Source: Blautia parvula (GTDB lineage: Bacteria > Bacillota > Clostridia > Lachnospirales > Lachnospiraceae). Taken from it: a DNA stretch of 64,000 nucleotides. The position numbers were made by a program, and so were the translations under genes. Location of the stretch: NCBI RefSeq assembly GCF_020215665.1, contig NZ_CP084061.1, forward strand, positions 4,369,001 to 4,433,000. The letters are read 5' to 3'. Below are positions 43,747 to 52,151 of this stretch, one piece after another. Positions within the stretch are counted from its first letter, which is position 1; each line of letters starts with the position of its first letter. Under the pieces are notes generated by a model. It was not told where the DNA came from. It made no database searches and saw only the letters and a list, made by a program, of their open reading frames with translations.

Positions 43747-45489
43747 CTAATCAACTATTAATGGAAGTTTAAAAGAAATTGTGGTGCATACGTTCAATGT
43801 GCTTGTTATCTTCAGATGAGCCATTTCCCCAAAAAGGAGATACAGGCGCCTGTCCAGGTTGCGCAGCCCGATGTGGGTGTGTGATTCGTCTGAAGACGGA
43901 CGGATATCGCAGATGTCGGGGATGGTCTCAAAACCGATTCCGTTGTCCGCCACAAGGATTTCCATGCAGTCCTTATGTTTGATCACATTGACCACCAGCT
44001 TTCCCTTGCCTTTTTTCGGCTCCAGGCCGTGGACAATGGAGTTCTCAACAAGGGGCTGGATACAGAAGCAGGGGACTTTGTAGTGCAGCAGGGAAGAGTC
44101 TGCCTGTATTTCCACGGATATTTTTTCCTCAAAACGCATTTTCTGCAGGTAGGTATAGAATTTCACATAGCGCAGTTCATCTTCCAGTTTCACATAGGTG
44201 AAATCCTTGGACACCACATTGGCCTTCAGCAGTTCTCCCAGGGAGATGACCATCTGGTATATCTCAGGATTGTTGGTCATCTGGGCTTTCCAGGCTATAG
44301 TGTTCAGGGTGTTGAACATAAAGTGCGGGTCCATCTGGGACTGCAGTGCTTTGATCTCTGCGTTTTTCAGCAGGAGCTGCTTCTCCAGATTATCTTTATA
44401 GTAAGTGTCCAGTTTATCCAGCATATGGTTGAAGGCATCCGCCAGGTTGTTGAACTCCGAATACATCTCCAGAGGCGGGAGGCGGTCCTTTTTGCCCTCG
44501 GCGATCTTATTGATCTGATAGATCATATTGTCAATGGGTCTTGTGACTGCGCGGCTGATGATGATGGAAATACACAGCACCAGTGTGACAATGACAGCCA
44601 GAACCAGCATGTAAGTCCTGAGTGTGTCATTGAGCTTTTCCAGCACCTGATTCCTGGGCGCGGCGACCACGGAGGTCATGTCCAGATTGGGCAGCTTCTC
44701 CGCTGCAGTCAGATAGGACTGTCCGCCGGCATCTATTTCTTCCAGATACGTTTCATTATTCAGAAAATCCAGTTTCCCGGAGATCTCATCCGCGCAGGGC
44801 AGACTCTGGCTGTCGGTGATCAGATTGATCTCATCATTGTACAGATAGATGAACCACTCCCGGTCAATGCCTGCGTTGTAGAAATCGATCAGGGTGTTTT
44901 TATTTACATTGATAATAATGGTAGCCACATACTCACCGGTATAGGAACTGAAAATATTTCTGACAAAATAGAGTACGGACGGTGTGGAGTCCTCCATCTT
45001 TATGTTCAGATTGGGGTCTGAGGTGGAGATGGACTGCAGGATATCCTGATTTGCCTTGATATTTACGGTTCCCGGCCCGGATGTGGCAAGGTAATATTCG
45101 GAGGGGCTTTGAAAAATGCAGACGCCGTTAATATAGTTCTGTTCCCACATATAAGTATTGATCAGAAGGAAACTCATCTGCTTTTCAATATCCAGCTTAT
45201 TGCGGGAATCATCCACGGAAGGCTCTATGGCTTCTCTTATAATGGTGTTGGAGACAAAGAGCGCGTTCACATAGTCCAGATTGTTCACCTGGTCTGTGAT
45301 GTTCTGGTTGACCTGGGAGAGCTCCTTCATGACCTGTTGTTTCTGGTTTTCAATCAGTATATTGGCAGTTTTTTTATAAAAGAAGATTCCGCTCAAGATC
45401 AGGGAAACAGCCAGTATGACGGTTATCACCAGGGTGATGTACATTCTCAACGTGCCTTTTTTCTTATTGATAAACAGTGGAATTGCCAT
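43747..45489 (-). CDS. Sensor histidine kinase (YesM/LytS-type)
   Basis: The protein has 580 residues from ATG 45489; a 28-residue extension has no ribosome site. Two transmembrane helices (about 17-39 and 285-308) flank an extracytoplasmic dCache-like sensor. HAMP follows (about 305-360), then the His_kinase domain with phosphoacceptor H389 in DPHFMFNTLNTIAWKAQ and the ATPase domain with VENSIVHGLEPKKGKGKL and ADNGIGFE. This is the class that senses sugars or their binding proteins. It shares an operon with the response regulator. Confidence 0.95.
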   Translation of the reverse strand: MAIPLFINKKKGTLRMYITLVITVILAVSLILSGIFFYKKTANILIENQKQQVMKELSQVNQNITDQVNNLDYVNALFVSNTIIREAIEPSVDDSRNKLDIEKQMSFLLINTYMWEQNYINGVCIFQSPSEYYLATSGPGTVNIKANQDILQSISTSDPNLNIKMEDSTPSVLYFVRNIFSSYTGEYVATIIINVNKNTLIDFYNAGIDREWFIYLYNDEINLITDSQSLPCADEISGKLDFLNNETYLEEIDAGGQSYLTAAEKLPNLDMTSVVAAPRNQVLEKLNDTLRTYMLVLAVIVTLVLCISIIISRAVTRPIDNMIYQINKIAEGKKDRLPPLEMYSEFNNLADAFNHMLDKLDTYYKDNLEKQLLLKNAEIKALQSQMDPHFMFNTLNTIAWKAQMTNNPEIYQMVISLGELLKANVVSKDFTYVKLEDELRYVKFYTYLQKMRFEEKISVEIQADSSLLHYKVPCFCIQPLVENSIVHGLEPKKGKGKLVVNVIKHKDCMEILVADNGIGFETIPDICDIRPSSDESHTHIGLRNLDRRLYLLFGEMAHLKITSTLNVCTTISFKLPLIVD

Positions 45490-45523
45490 AAAACATCTTC
45501 TTTCTGTAAGATTATTATTTAAT

Positions 45524-45532
45524 ATTATATCA
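45524..45532 (-). promoter_or_regulatory. Extended -10 promoter of the two-component operon
   Basis: On the minus strand TGATATAAT (TG then TATAAT, 45524-45532) lies about 40 bp before the kinase start. No good -35 box is seen, which the extended -10 may compensate. Confidence 0.55.
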
Positions 45533-45697
45533 TAAACCACCCCGGTATTTTCGTGCTCCTGTAAAATGAGCAAAAATTTACAAGAATAGGTAAAAAATAT
45601 TATAGATTAGCAGAAAGTAGTAGATTTTCTGTAATGATAGCAGATATGATGACAAGAAAGAGTAAAAAATAATGATGGAACGGGTAATTGTAGTCTA

Positions 45698-45726
45698 TTC
45701 AGAAAAATCAGAAAATTTTATATAAT
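45698..45726 (+). promoter_or_regulatory. Promoter of the sugar importer
   Basis: TTCAGA (45698-45703), 17 bp, TATAAT (45721-45726). The perfect -10 with a poor -35 suggests activator dependence, consistent with the adjacent AraC-type regulator. A small dyad CAGAAA...TTTCTG (about 45631-45651) lies upstream and could be part of an activator site. Confidence 0.6.
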
Positions 45727-45783
45727 TTTTACATCAGGAAGCTGAGTAAAAAACGAGTTCAGCGAAAAAAGGAGGAACTGTTT

Positions 45784-47112
45784 ATGAGAAAGAAACTGGT
45801 AAGCGTTCTGCTGTGTGCAGGTATGATCGCATCTATGGCAGCCGGATGCGGCAGTAATGAGGGCGGAAACAGCAAACAGGAAGAGACAAAGTCATCCGAT
45901 GGTAAAGTGGTGCTCAACGTGATCAATTACCACGTAGGTACAGACTATGCGGCTGAATATTATGATTACCTCTTCACGGAATTCCAGAAGACAGAAGAGG
46001 GCAAGAATGTAGAATTCAAATTCGAGGAGATTCCCACAACAGATGCATACAACCAGAAGATCAAACTGCTGATCTCCAGCGGTGACCTTCCGGACATTGT
46101 ATTCAACGGCGGAAACAATATCATCAATCTGGCCGTGGAGTCAGGAAAGGTTCAGGATCTGACATCGTACTTTGAGGAAGACCCGGAGTGGAAAGCCCAG
46201 TTTGATGAGAGTTCACTGGAATTTAACTCTGTGGACGGCAAGATCTACGGTGTTCCTGTGTCAAAGGAGATTTCCTATATCTATTATAACAAGGATTTAT
46301 TTGAGCAGGCAGGTCTGGAAGCTCCTGATGTGGCGTATGAGACCTGGGATGACTTCTTCAAGGCATGCGATACCCTGAAAGAAAAAGGAATCACTCCTCT
46401 CGGAATGGATACCGCGGACCTGGGATGGCTGACAAACCTGTGGTACAGCGGACTGATCGGAACTGCAGGGGATACCGGCAATGAGTTCATGAATGCCATG
46501 TATCCTACAGATTATAATACTCCTGAGGTTGAAAAAGCCACCACAGATTTACAGAAAATGCTGGCTGAATACACCACAGCAGACGCAGTGGGCGGCAAAT
46601 ACGATACCATGGCAACTCATTTCTTCAACAGTGAAGTTGCAATGTTCCCCAACGGACCGTGGATGATCCCGGATATCAGAAGTGAAGAGAAAGCACCGGC
46701 AGGCTTCTACGACAAGGTGGGCATTATGCTCCTTCCGGAATACGGTATGGAAATGGTTCCCACACCGGGCGATATGGTGGGCGCAAAAGACCCGGAGAAG
46801 ATCGAAGCGGCAGTTGCATTCCTGAAATTTGAGACATCCATTGAAAACCAGTTAAAGGGACTGGAAATGGCCGGCCTTCAGCCCGTATCCAGCCAGGTTG
46901 AAATCCCGGATTCCCTGAAGGATTCCGATCCTCTTATGGCGGAAGTCCTTGAAATCCAGCCGAAGGCAAAATGGACATATGGACAGAACCAGGCGTACTG
47001 GTACCAGAATGTTATTGACACATTCTCCACAGAACTTCCGGAGCTTGCCTATGCAAATATCACCCCTGAAGAATTCTGTACAAAACTTTCCGAAGCAGCA
47101 CAGAAAAATTAA
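45784..47112 (+). CDS. ABC sugar transporter solute-binding lipoprotein
   Basis: The protein has 442 residues. It has a lipoprotein signal, MRKKLVSVLLCAGMIASMAA, with lipobox Cys C22, then a Gly/Ser-rich tether and a two-lobe extracellular solute-binding domain of family 1. Conserved features include DLPDIVFNGGNN, YGVPVSKEISYIYYNKDLFE and FPNGPWMIPDI. AAAGGAGG precedes the start. It captures an oligosaccharide, to be hydrolysed or phosphorolysed by the GH65 enzyme encoded downstream. No ATPase gene is present in the cluster, so a shared MsmK-like ATPase elsewhere is expected. A strong stem-loop follows the stop. Confidence 0.93.
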   Translation: MRKKLVSVLLCAGMIASMAAGCGSNEGGNSKQEETKSSDGKVVLNVINYHVGTDYAAEYYDYLFTEFQKTEEGKNVEFKFEEIPTTDAYNQKIKLLISSGDLPDIVFNGGNNIINLAVESGKVQDLTSYFEEDPEWKAQFDESSLEFNSVDGKIYGVPVSKEISYIYYNKDLFEQAGLEAPDVAYETWDDFFKACDTLKEKGITPLGMDTADLGWLTNLWYSGLIGTAGDTGNEFMNAMYPTDYNTPEVEKATTDLQKMLAEYTTADAVGGKYDTMATHFFNSEVAMFPNGPWMIPDIRSEEKAPAGFYDKVGIMLLPEYGMEMVPTPGDMVGAKDPEKIEAAVAFLKFETSIENQLKGLEMAGLQPVSSQVEIPDSLKDSDPLMAEVLEIQPKAKWTYGQNQAYWYQNVIDTFSTELPELAYANITPEEFCTKLSEAAQKN

Positions 47113-47129
47113 CAGGAAATAAATAGCTT

Positions 47130-47178
47130 AAAATGGGGTTGTTGTACAAAATCTTACAAGGTACAGCAGCCCCATTTT
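47130..47178 (+). other. Intercistronic stem-loop after the binding-protein gene
   Basis: An 18-bp stem, AAAATGGGGTTGTTGTAC (47130-47147) with GTACAGCAGCCCCATTTT (47161-47178), pairs throughout with two G-U pairs around a 13-nt loop. The ribosome site for the permease (AAAGGGG) follows closely. In similar operons such elements lower permease expression relative to the binding protein or protect its mRNA end. Confidence 0.8.
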
Positions 47179-47194
47179 CAGAAAGGGGATAACT

Positions 47195-48082
47195 ATGAGC
47201 ACAAAGAATAAAAAAGTATGGATTGCACTGTTTATTGTGCCGTGCATGATTTTATTCGTATTGATCTATGCAGCACCCATCGTTACGGTTCTGTACACGT
47301 CCTTATGTGAGTATACGGTTTCCACAAGCCCGGTACTGAAAGGACTGGAAAACTTTAAAACCATTTTCCAGGACAAGGATTTCCTGGAATCCATCAAGAA
47401 TACCCTTGTATGGGTGGTTCTGCAGAGTACCTTCCATGTGTCTCTGGGATTTATCATGGCGCTTGTACTGCGCAGAAAACCCAAAGGCTGGAAGTTTGTC
47501 AGAACAGCCTATATGATACCGAATATCATTCCCACAGCAGCCACTGGTGTTATGTTCACACTGCTTCTGAACCCAACCTTCGGCGTGCTGAAATCCGTAT
47601 ACGGCATTTTCGGCCTGGATGCCGCTCAGATCCCCAACCTGTTCGGCAATTCCAAGTTCGCCTTCTGGACAGTGACCTGCACCTGGATTCTGTACTCAGG
47701 TTTCAACACCATTATATTCCTGGCAGAGATGGGCGCTGTGGACACAGCCATCTATGAAGCAGCCAGAGTGGACGGGGCAAAGCCGTGGCAGATGGACCGC
47801 TATATCACCATCCCCCTTATGAAGAATATCTTCGGTACCTGCGTAGTGCTGGCATCTGTGGCCATGGTATCTCAGTTCGATATCATCTATGTGACCACAA
47901 AGGGCGGACCGGGCAACTCAACTTTGAACCTGCCCACTTATCTGTACAAAGTAGCGACTCTGGAAAATAACTACGGCAAGGCCAACGCAGTGGGTGTGAT
48001 CCAGATTGCCCTGGGACTGGTTCTGGTAGTCTTCATCCAGGCATTGTTCCGGGAGAAAAAAATGAAACAGGAGGGGAAATAA
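47195..48082 (+). CDS. ABC sugar transporter permease, MalF type
   Basis: The protein has 295 residues. It has six hydrophobic helices in the MalF/UgpA pattern and the cytoplasmic EAA loop EAARVDGAKPWQMDRYITIP that docks onto the ATPase. Other segments: AYMIPNIIPTAATGVMFTLL and ITKGG-like TTKGGPGNSTLNLPTYLY. AAAGGGG precedes the start. The following permease begins immediately after the stop. Confidence 0.94.
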   Translation: MSTKNKKVWIALFIVPCMILFVLIYAAPIVTVLYTSLCEYTVSTSPVLKGLENFKTIFQDKDFLESIKNTLVWVVLQSTFHVSLGFIMALVLRRKPKGWKFVRTAYMIPNIIPTAATGVMFTLLLNPTFGVLKSVYGIFGLDAAQIPNLFGNSKFAFWTVTCTWILYSGFNTIIFLAEMGAVDTAIYEAARVDGAKPWQMDRYITIPLMKNIFGTCVVLASVAMVSQFDIIYVTTKGGPGNSTLNLPTYLYKVATLENNYGKANAVGVIQIALGLVLVVFIQALFREKKMKQEGK

Positions 48083-48925
48083 ATGTATCATGAGTCAAAA
48101 GTGAAAAAAGGCCTTCTGGGTATACCGAAATATATCTTTATGCTGTTCTTCGTTCTGATCGCCGTAGGCCCCATGATCTGGGCTTTCCTAAGCTCCTTCA
48201 AGACTTATGCGGAGATCAATTCCTCCGCCATTGCGCTGCCGAAGAGCCTGAATCTGCAGAACTATAAAGACGCCTTCAAGTACGCGCCTATTGCAAAGTA
48301 TTTCCTGAACAGTGTGCTGATTGTGGGTATCAGTGTTCTGGTGACGGTCTGCGTGGTTGCCATGTGCGCCTATGTGGTTTCCAGGTTCCGTTTCAAACTG
48401 AAGACAGTGATTGTGCTTATGATCTCCGCATCCCTGATGCTTCCGGCACAGGCTATCTCCCAGCCGCTTTTTGCTATTTTCAAAGCGCTCGGAATCTTCG
48501 ATACAAAGCTGGGGCTGATCCTAGTGTATTCCGCAATGGGGATTCCCATGTCCTTCTTTGTCATGGTGAGTTATTATGAGACGATCTCCACTGCGCTGGA
48601 AGAGTCTGCTTACATAGACGGAGCTACATTTTTACAGACATTTCTGCATATTATCCTGCCGCTGGCAAAGCCGGGCCTTGTGACCATTGCGCTGCTGCAG
48701 TTTATCAATACCTGGAATGAGTTTTATTTTGCTCTTATGCTCACAAGCGGTGACAGCGCCAGGACCGTGCCCATTGCCCTGAACTATTATATGGGAACCT
48801 TTGCGAACAACTATTCTGCGCTGTTTGCGGCAGTGGTCATGACGGTTATGCCGACGATCTTAGTGTTTATTATCCTGCAGAGGCAGGTTATGGAAAGCCT
48901 GACAGCAGGTGCAGTGAAAGGATAA
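48083..48925 (+). CDS. ABC sugar transporter permease, MalG type
   Basis: The protein has 280 residues. It starts at the base after the previous stop, so translation is probably coupled. It has six transmembrane helices and the EAA loop EESAYIDGATFLQTFLHIIL followed by PLAKPG, with the typical ending RQVMESLTAGAVKG. It forms the heterodimeric membrane channel with the preceding permease. The GH65 gene starts 4 bp downstream. Confidence 0.94.
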   Translation: MYHESKVKKGLLGIPKYIFMLFFVLIAVGPMIWAFLSSFKTYAEINSSAIALPKSLNLQNYKDAFKYAPIAKYFLNSVLIVGISVLVTVCVVAMCAYVVSRFRFKLKTVIVLMISASLMLPAQAISQPLFAIFKALGIFDTKLGLILVYSAMGIPMSFFVMVSYYETISTALEESAYIDGATFLQTFLHIILPLAKPGLVTIALLQFINTWNEFYFALMLTSGDSARTVPIALNYYMGTFANNYSALFAAVVMTVMPTILVFIILQRQVMESLTAGAVKG

Positions 48926-48929
48926 ATGT

Positions 48930-51269
48930 ATGGATACCAACAAAAAACCAATTTACCCGGTGGAGCCCTGGAACATTACGGAGACTGAGTTCAGGGTTGA
49001 GAATAACTACAGAAATGAGACTACATTCGCCCTGTCAAACGGATATATCGGCACAAGGGGAACCTTTGAGGAAGCCTATGATTTTGACATTGATACAGGG
49101 CTGGAAGGAAACTTTATCAACGGGTTTTATGAGAGCGAGGAGATCCGCTACGGGGAGGCCAATTTCGGCTCCCCTCTCCACAGCCAGTCTCTTCTAAATC
49201 TGCCCAACGCAAAGAAGATCAGGCTGTACGCAGGCGGGGAGGAATTCCATATACAGAAAGGCACGGTCAGTGATTACAGCCGTGTGCTGCGCATGCGTGA
49301 CGGAATTCTGGAGAGAAATCTGGTCTATACCACGCCCGGCGGCAAGCAGATGCGCATACAGATCAGCCGTTTTGTATCTTTCCGGTGGAAAAATATAATG
49401 GAGATCCGGTACTGTGTGACACCTCTTAATTTCTCCGGGGAACTCACTTTTGTTACCGGAATTGAGGGAAATGTGGAAAACCACACCAGAAAGACCAACC
49501 CCATTGTGGATTATGGTCCTTTTGGACGCAGACTGGAGCCGACGGCTGTGAAGGCGGACGGGGACAGCATTTACTATGAGGCAGTCACCAGGAACAGCCG
49601 TCTCACCGCAGCCTGCGGATGTATGCACCATCTGGAAGGGGCACCATATGAGGTCAGCGCCTGCAAAGAAGAGCTGGCTGTGTCCCTTACCTATACCGCT
49701 GCGGCAGAGCAGGGAGAGACGGTCTGTCTGGAAAAATATATATGCTACAGTTCCGACCTGGATATAGATAGAGAGGAGCTGGAGACGTATACCGGGAAAA
49801 TGCTCCGGTGTGCCGCCGCTGCAGGATATGTGCAGGCGGAAAAAGAGCAGATCAGCTACATGAACCGATACTGGGAAAAGGCCGATGTGGTAGTGAAGGG
49901 GGATGAAGCCCTGCAGCAGGGAATCCGTTTTAACCTGTTCCACATCATGCAGTCAGCCGGGCGCGACGGAAGAACCGGAATGGGGGCCAAGGGGCTCAGC
50001 GGTGAAGGATACGAGGGGCATTATTTCTGGGATACGGAAATGTATGTGTTCCCTGTATTTGTCTACACAGACCCTGAGATTGCTGCGCATCTGCTGGATT
50101 ACCGCTACGGCACACTGGATAAGGCAAGGGCCAGAGCCAGGATACTGGGGCATGATAAAGGCGCTCTGTACCCGTGGAGGACCATCAACGGGGAGGAGGC
50201 GTCCACCTACTATCCCCTGGGAACGGCTCAGTATCATATAAACGGTGACATTTCCTATGCCCTATGCCTCTATCTGGATGTGACAAAGGACAAAGAATTT
50301 TTCCTTGAAAAGGGAGCGGAAATGCTCATAGAGATGGCCCGGGTATGGGCAGATGTGGGAAGCTTTGCGGAATGTAAAGGCGGAAAATACTGCATCTGTG
50401 ATGTGACAGGCCCGGATGAATATAACGTGCTGGTAGATAACAATTTCTATACAAACCTGTTGGCAAGGGAGAGCCTGCGGGCTGCTCTGAAGGCTGTCAG
50501 GTACCTCAGGGAACAGGAACCGGAGAGATACGAAAGCCTTGCCGGGAAACTGGATTTTGCCTGGGAGGAGACAGATTTGTGGGATAAGATCATTGAGAAT
50601 ATGTATTTCCCATACGATGAGAAGCGTCAGGTCTATCCCCTTGATGACGGATTTATGATGCGCAAACCGTGGGATGAGTCTAAGATCCCGCCGGAAAAAA
50701 GGGCATGGCTGTATGAAAACTATCACCCGCTGTTCATTATGCGCCACAGGATGTCAAAACAGGCGGATGCCATTCTGGGCATGTATCTGTACAGCAATCT
50801 GTTCACTGAGGAGGAGCTTAAGAGAAATTATGATTTCTATCAGGAGGTAACACTGCACCACTCTTCCCTTTCCACCTGTATCTTCGGGATCGTAGCCTGT
50901 GAGATCGGTTATTACGATGAGGCGTATACCTACTTCTCCCAGTCTGCCAGAATGGACCTGGATGACTACCACAACAACTTCTACGCGGGTATCCACGCTG
51001 CCAATATGGCGGGAACCTGGCAGGCAGTGGTAAATGGGTTTGCAGGGCTGAGGACCAATGACGGCACACTGCGCTTTAAGCCGTATCTGCCGGAAAAATG
51101 GGAGGGATATCAGTTCTGTATCGGCTATCAGGGCAGCACCCTCAAGGTGGAGATCGGAAGAAACGGGGCTGACTTTACCCTGCTCGAAGGAAAGCCTGCA
51201 GTCTTCTATGTAAACGGGAAAGCGTGCAGTATCAAAGAGGAAGGAGGTACCTGGCATGAAGAAATATAA
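48930..51269 (+). CDS. Glycoside hydrolase family 65 phosphorylase
   Basis: The protein has 779 residues, normal for GH65. The family phosphorolyses alpha-glucosides (maltose, trehalose, kojibiose, nigerose, glucosylglycerol) with inversion, giving beta-glucose 1-phosphate. The N-terminal beta-sandwich has SNGYIGTRGTFEE; the (alpha/alpha)6 barrel has GLSGEGYEGHYFWDTEMYVF, ALYPWRTINGEEAS, GDISYAL and the general acid E497 in TGPDEYNVLVDNN. No signal peptide is visible, so it acts on imported sugar in the cytoplasm. Substrate type cannot be set by eye. It lies 4 bp after the permease gene and overlaps the HAD gene by 14 bp. Confidence 0.9.
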   Translation: MDTNKKPIYPVEPWNITETEFRVENNYRNETTFALSNGYIGTRGTFEEAYDFDIDTGLEGNFINGFYESEEIRYGEANFGSPLHSQSLLNLPNAKKIRLYAGGEEFHIQKGTVSDYSRVLRMRDGILERNLVYTTPGGKQMRIQISRFVSFRWKNIMEIRYCVTPLNFSGELTFVTGIEGNVENHTRKTNPIVDYGPFGRRLEPTAVKADGDSIYYEAVTRNSRLTAACGCMHHLEGAPYEVSACKEELAVSLTYTAAAEQGETVCLEKYICYSSDLDIDREELETYTGKMLRCAAAAGYVQAEKEQISYMNRYWEKADVVVKGDEALQQGIRFNLFHIMQSAGRDGRTGMGAKGLSGEGYEGHYFWDTEMYVFPVFVYTDPEIAAHLLDYRYGTLDKARARARILGHDKGALYPWRTINGEEASTYYPLGTAQYHINGDISYALCLYLDVTKDKEFFLEKGAEMLIEMARVWADVGSFAECKGGKYCICDVTGPDEYNVLVDNNFYTNLLARESLRAALKAVRYLREQEPERYESLAGKLDFAWEETDLWDKIIENMYFPYDEKRQVYPLDDGFMMRKPWDESKIPPEKRAWLYENYHPLFIMRHRMSKQADAILGMYLYSNLFTEEELKRNYDFYQEVTLHHSSLSTCIFGIVACEIGYYDEAYTYFSQSARMDLDDYHNNFYAGIHAANMAGTWQAVVNGFAGLRTNDGTLRFKPYLPEKWEGYQFCIGYQGSTLKVEIGRNGADFTLLEGKPAVFYVNGKACSIKEEGGTWHEEI

Positions 51270-52125
51270 AGCAGTATTTTTTGACTGGGACGGTACTGCG
51301 GTCTTTTCCAGGACAGCGCCTGTGGATCAGGTTGTTGTTCCCATGAAAAAGCTGCTGGCAGAGGGCGTGAAGCTGGCTGTCATAAGCGGCACCACCATCA
51401 ATAATATCGGAGGCGGAAAGCTCCATGAATATTTTACCCCGAAGGAGAGGCAGAACCTGTTCTACGGTCTGGGCAGGGGGGCTTATAACTATCATTTTAC
51501 GGATGACGGACGGCCCGAAGTCTTCTGCAGTCTTATCCCGGATAAAGAACTGATGCTCAGGATACACAGGGCGTGTTACAGGATCCATGAGCGGTTGCTC
51601 CAGGAGTTCGATTTTAAGACAGACATCGTATTTTCCCGGCCAAATTACTGCAAGATAGATATTCTTGTGGAAAATGACAGGAACGGGCAGTTGTTTTTCC
51701 AGGAGCACGAGCTTGACAGCCTGAACCAGACCCTGAAAGAGCACGGGATCGGTGATCTGAGACAGCTTATCCGCATGGCGGAGGAGATTGGCAGGGAGGA
51801 GGGATTATCCCTGTCAGCAACCACGGACGCCAAATACCTGGAGGTGGGATTGTCCAGCAAGAGCGACAATGTAAATGCTATCCTGGAGCGGCTTGGCACT
51901 GCGTGGGGCATTCAGGCTGAGGACTGTTCTTTCTGGGGGGACGAGTATATCGGGCTCTCAGAGGGATTGTTCGGCAGTGACAGCTTCATGATCACAGAAC
52001 GGACCATGGCAGGGGATTTCTTTGACGTGTCAGAGGCACGGGGAGAGCGCCCCGAAAATGTGCAGGTACTGGGAGGAGGTGTGGAACAGTTTATCGGCTT
52101 TTTGGAAGCCCAGAGTAATTTATAA
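51256..52125 (+). CDS. HAD-superfamily hydrolase, Cof/SPP-like
   Basis: The protein has 289 residues. It has the HAD catalytic motif FFDWDGTAVFS with two Asp residues. A later block, SSKSDNVNAILERLGTAWGI, and CSFWGDEYIG fit motifs III and IV. The cap is a C2-type insertion (about 85-185), as in Cof, sucrose-phosphate phosphatase and phosphomannomutase relatives, not the C1 cap of beta-phosphoglucomutase. It overlaps the GH65 gene by 14 bp and so should be made together with it. Its substrate is likely a sugar phosphate from that pathway. Confidence 0.8.
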   Translation: MKKYKAVFFDWDGTAVFSRTAPVDQVVVPMKKLLAEGVKLAVISGTTINNIGGGKLHEYFTPKERQNLFYGLGRGAYNYHFTDDGRPEVFCSLIPDKELMLRIHRACYRIHERLLQEFDFKTDIVFSRPNYCKIDILVENDRNGQLFFQEHELDSLNQTLKEHGIGDLRQLIRMAEEIGREEGLSLSATTDAKYLEVGLSSKSDNVNAILERLGTAWGIQAEDCSFWGDEYIGLSEGLFGSDSFMITERTMAGDFFDVSEARGERPENVQVLGGGVEQFIGFLEAQSNL

Positions 52126-52151
52126 TTAAGACAGGTTAAGAGGATGAAAGT

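Noticed and set aside
43975-45021. A 348-codon plus-strand frame opposite the histidine kinase
   Set aside because: The kinase frame shows complete domains; this one is a shadow of its codon bias.
51256-52125. Beta-phosphoglucomutase
   Set aside because: The catalytic motif is FFDWDGTAVFS and the cap is a C2-type insertion, not the C1 cap and DxDG with the pgmB pattern.
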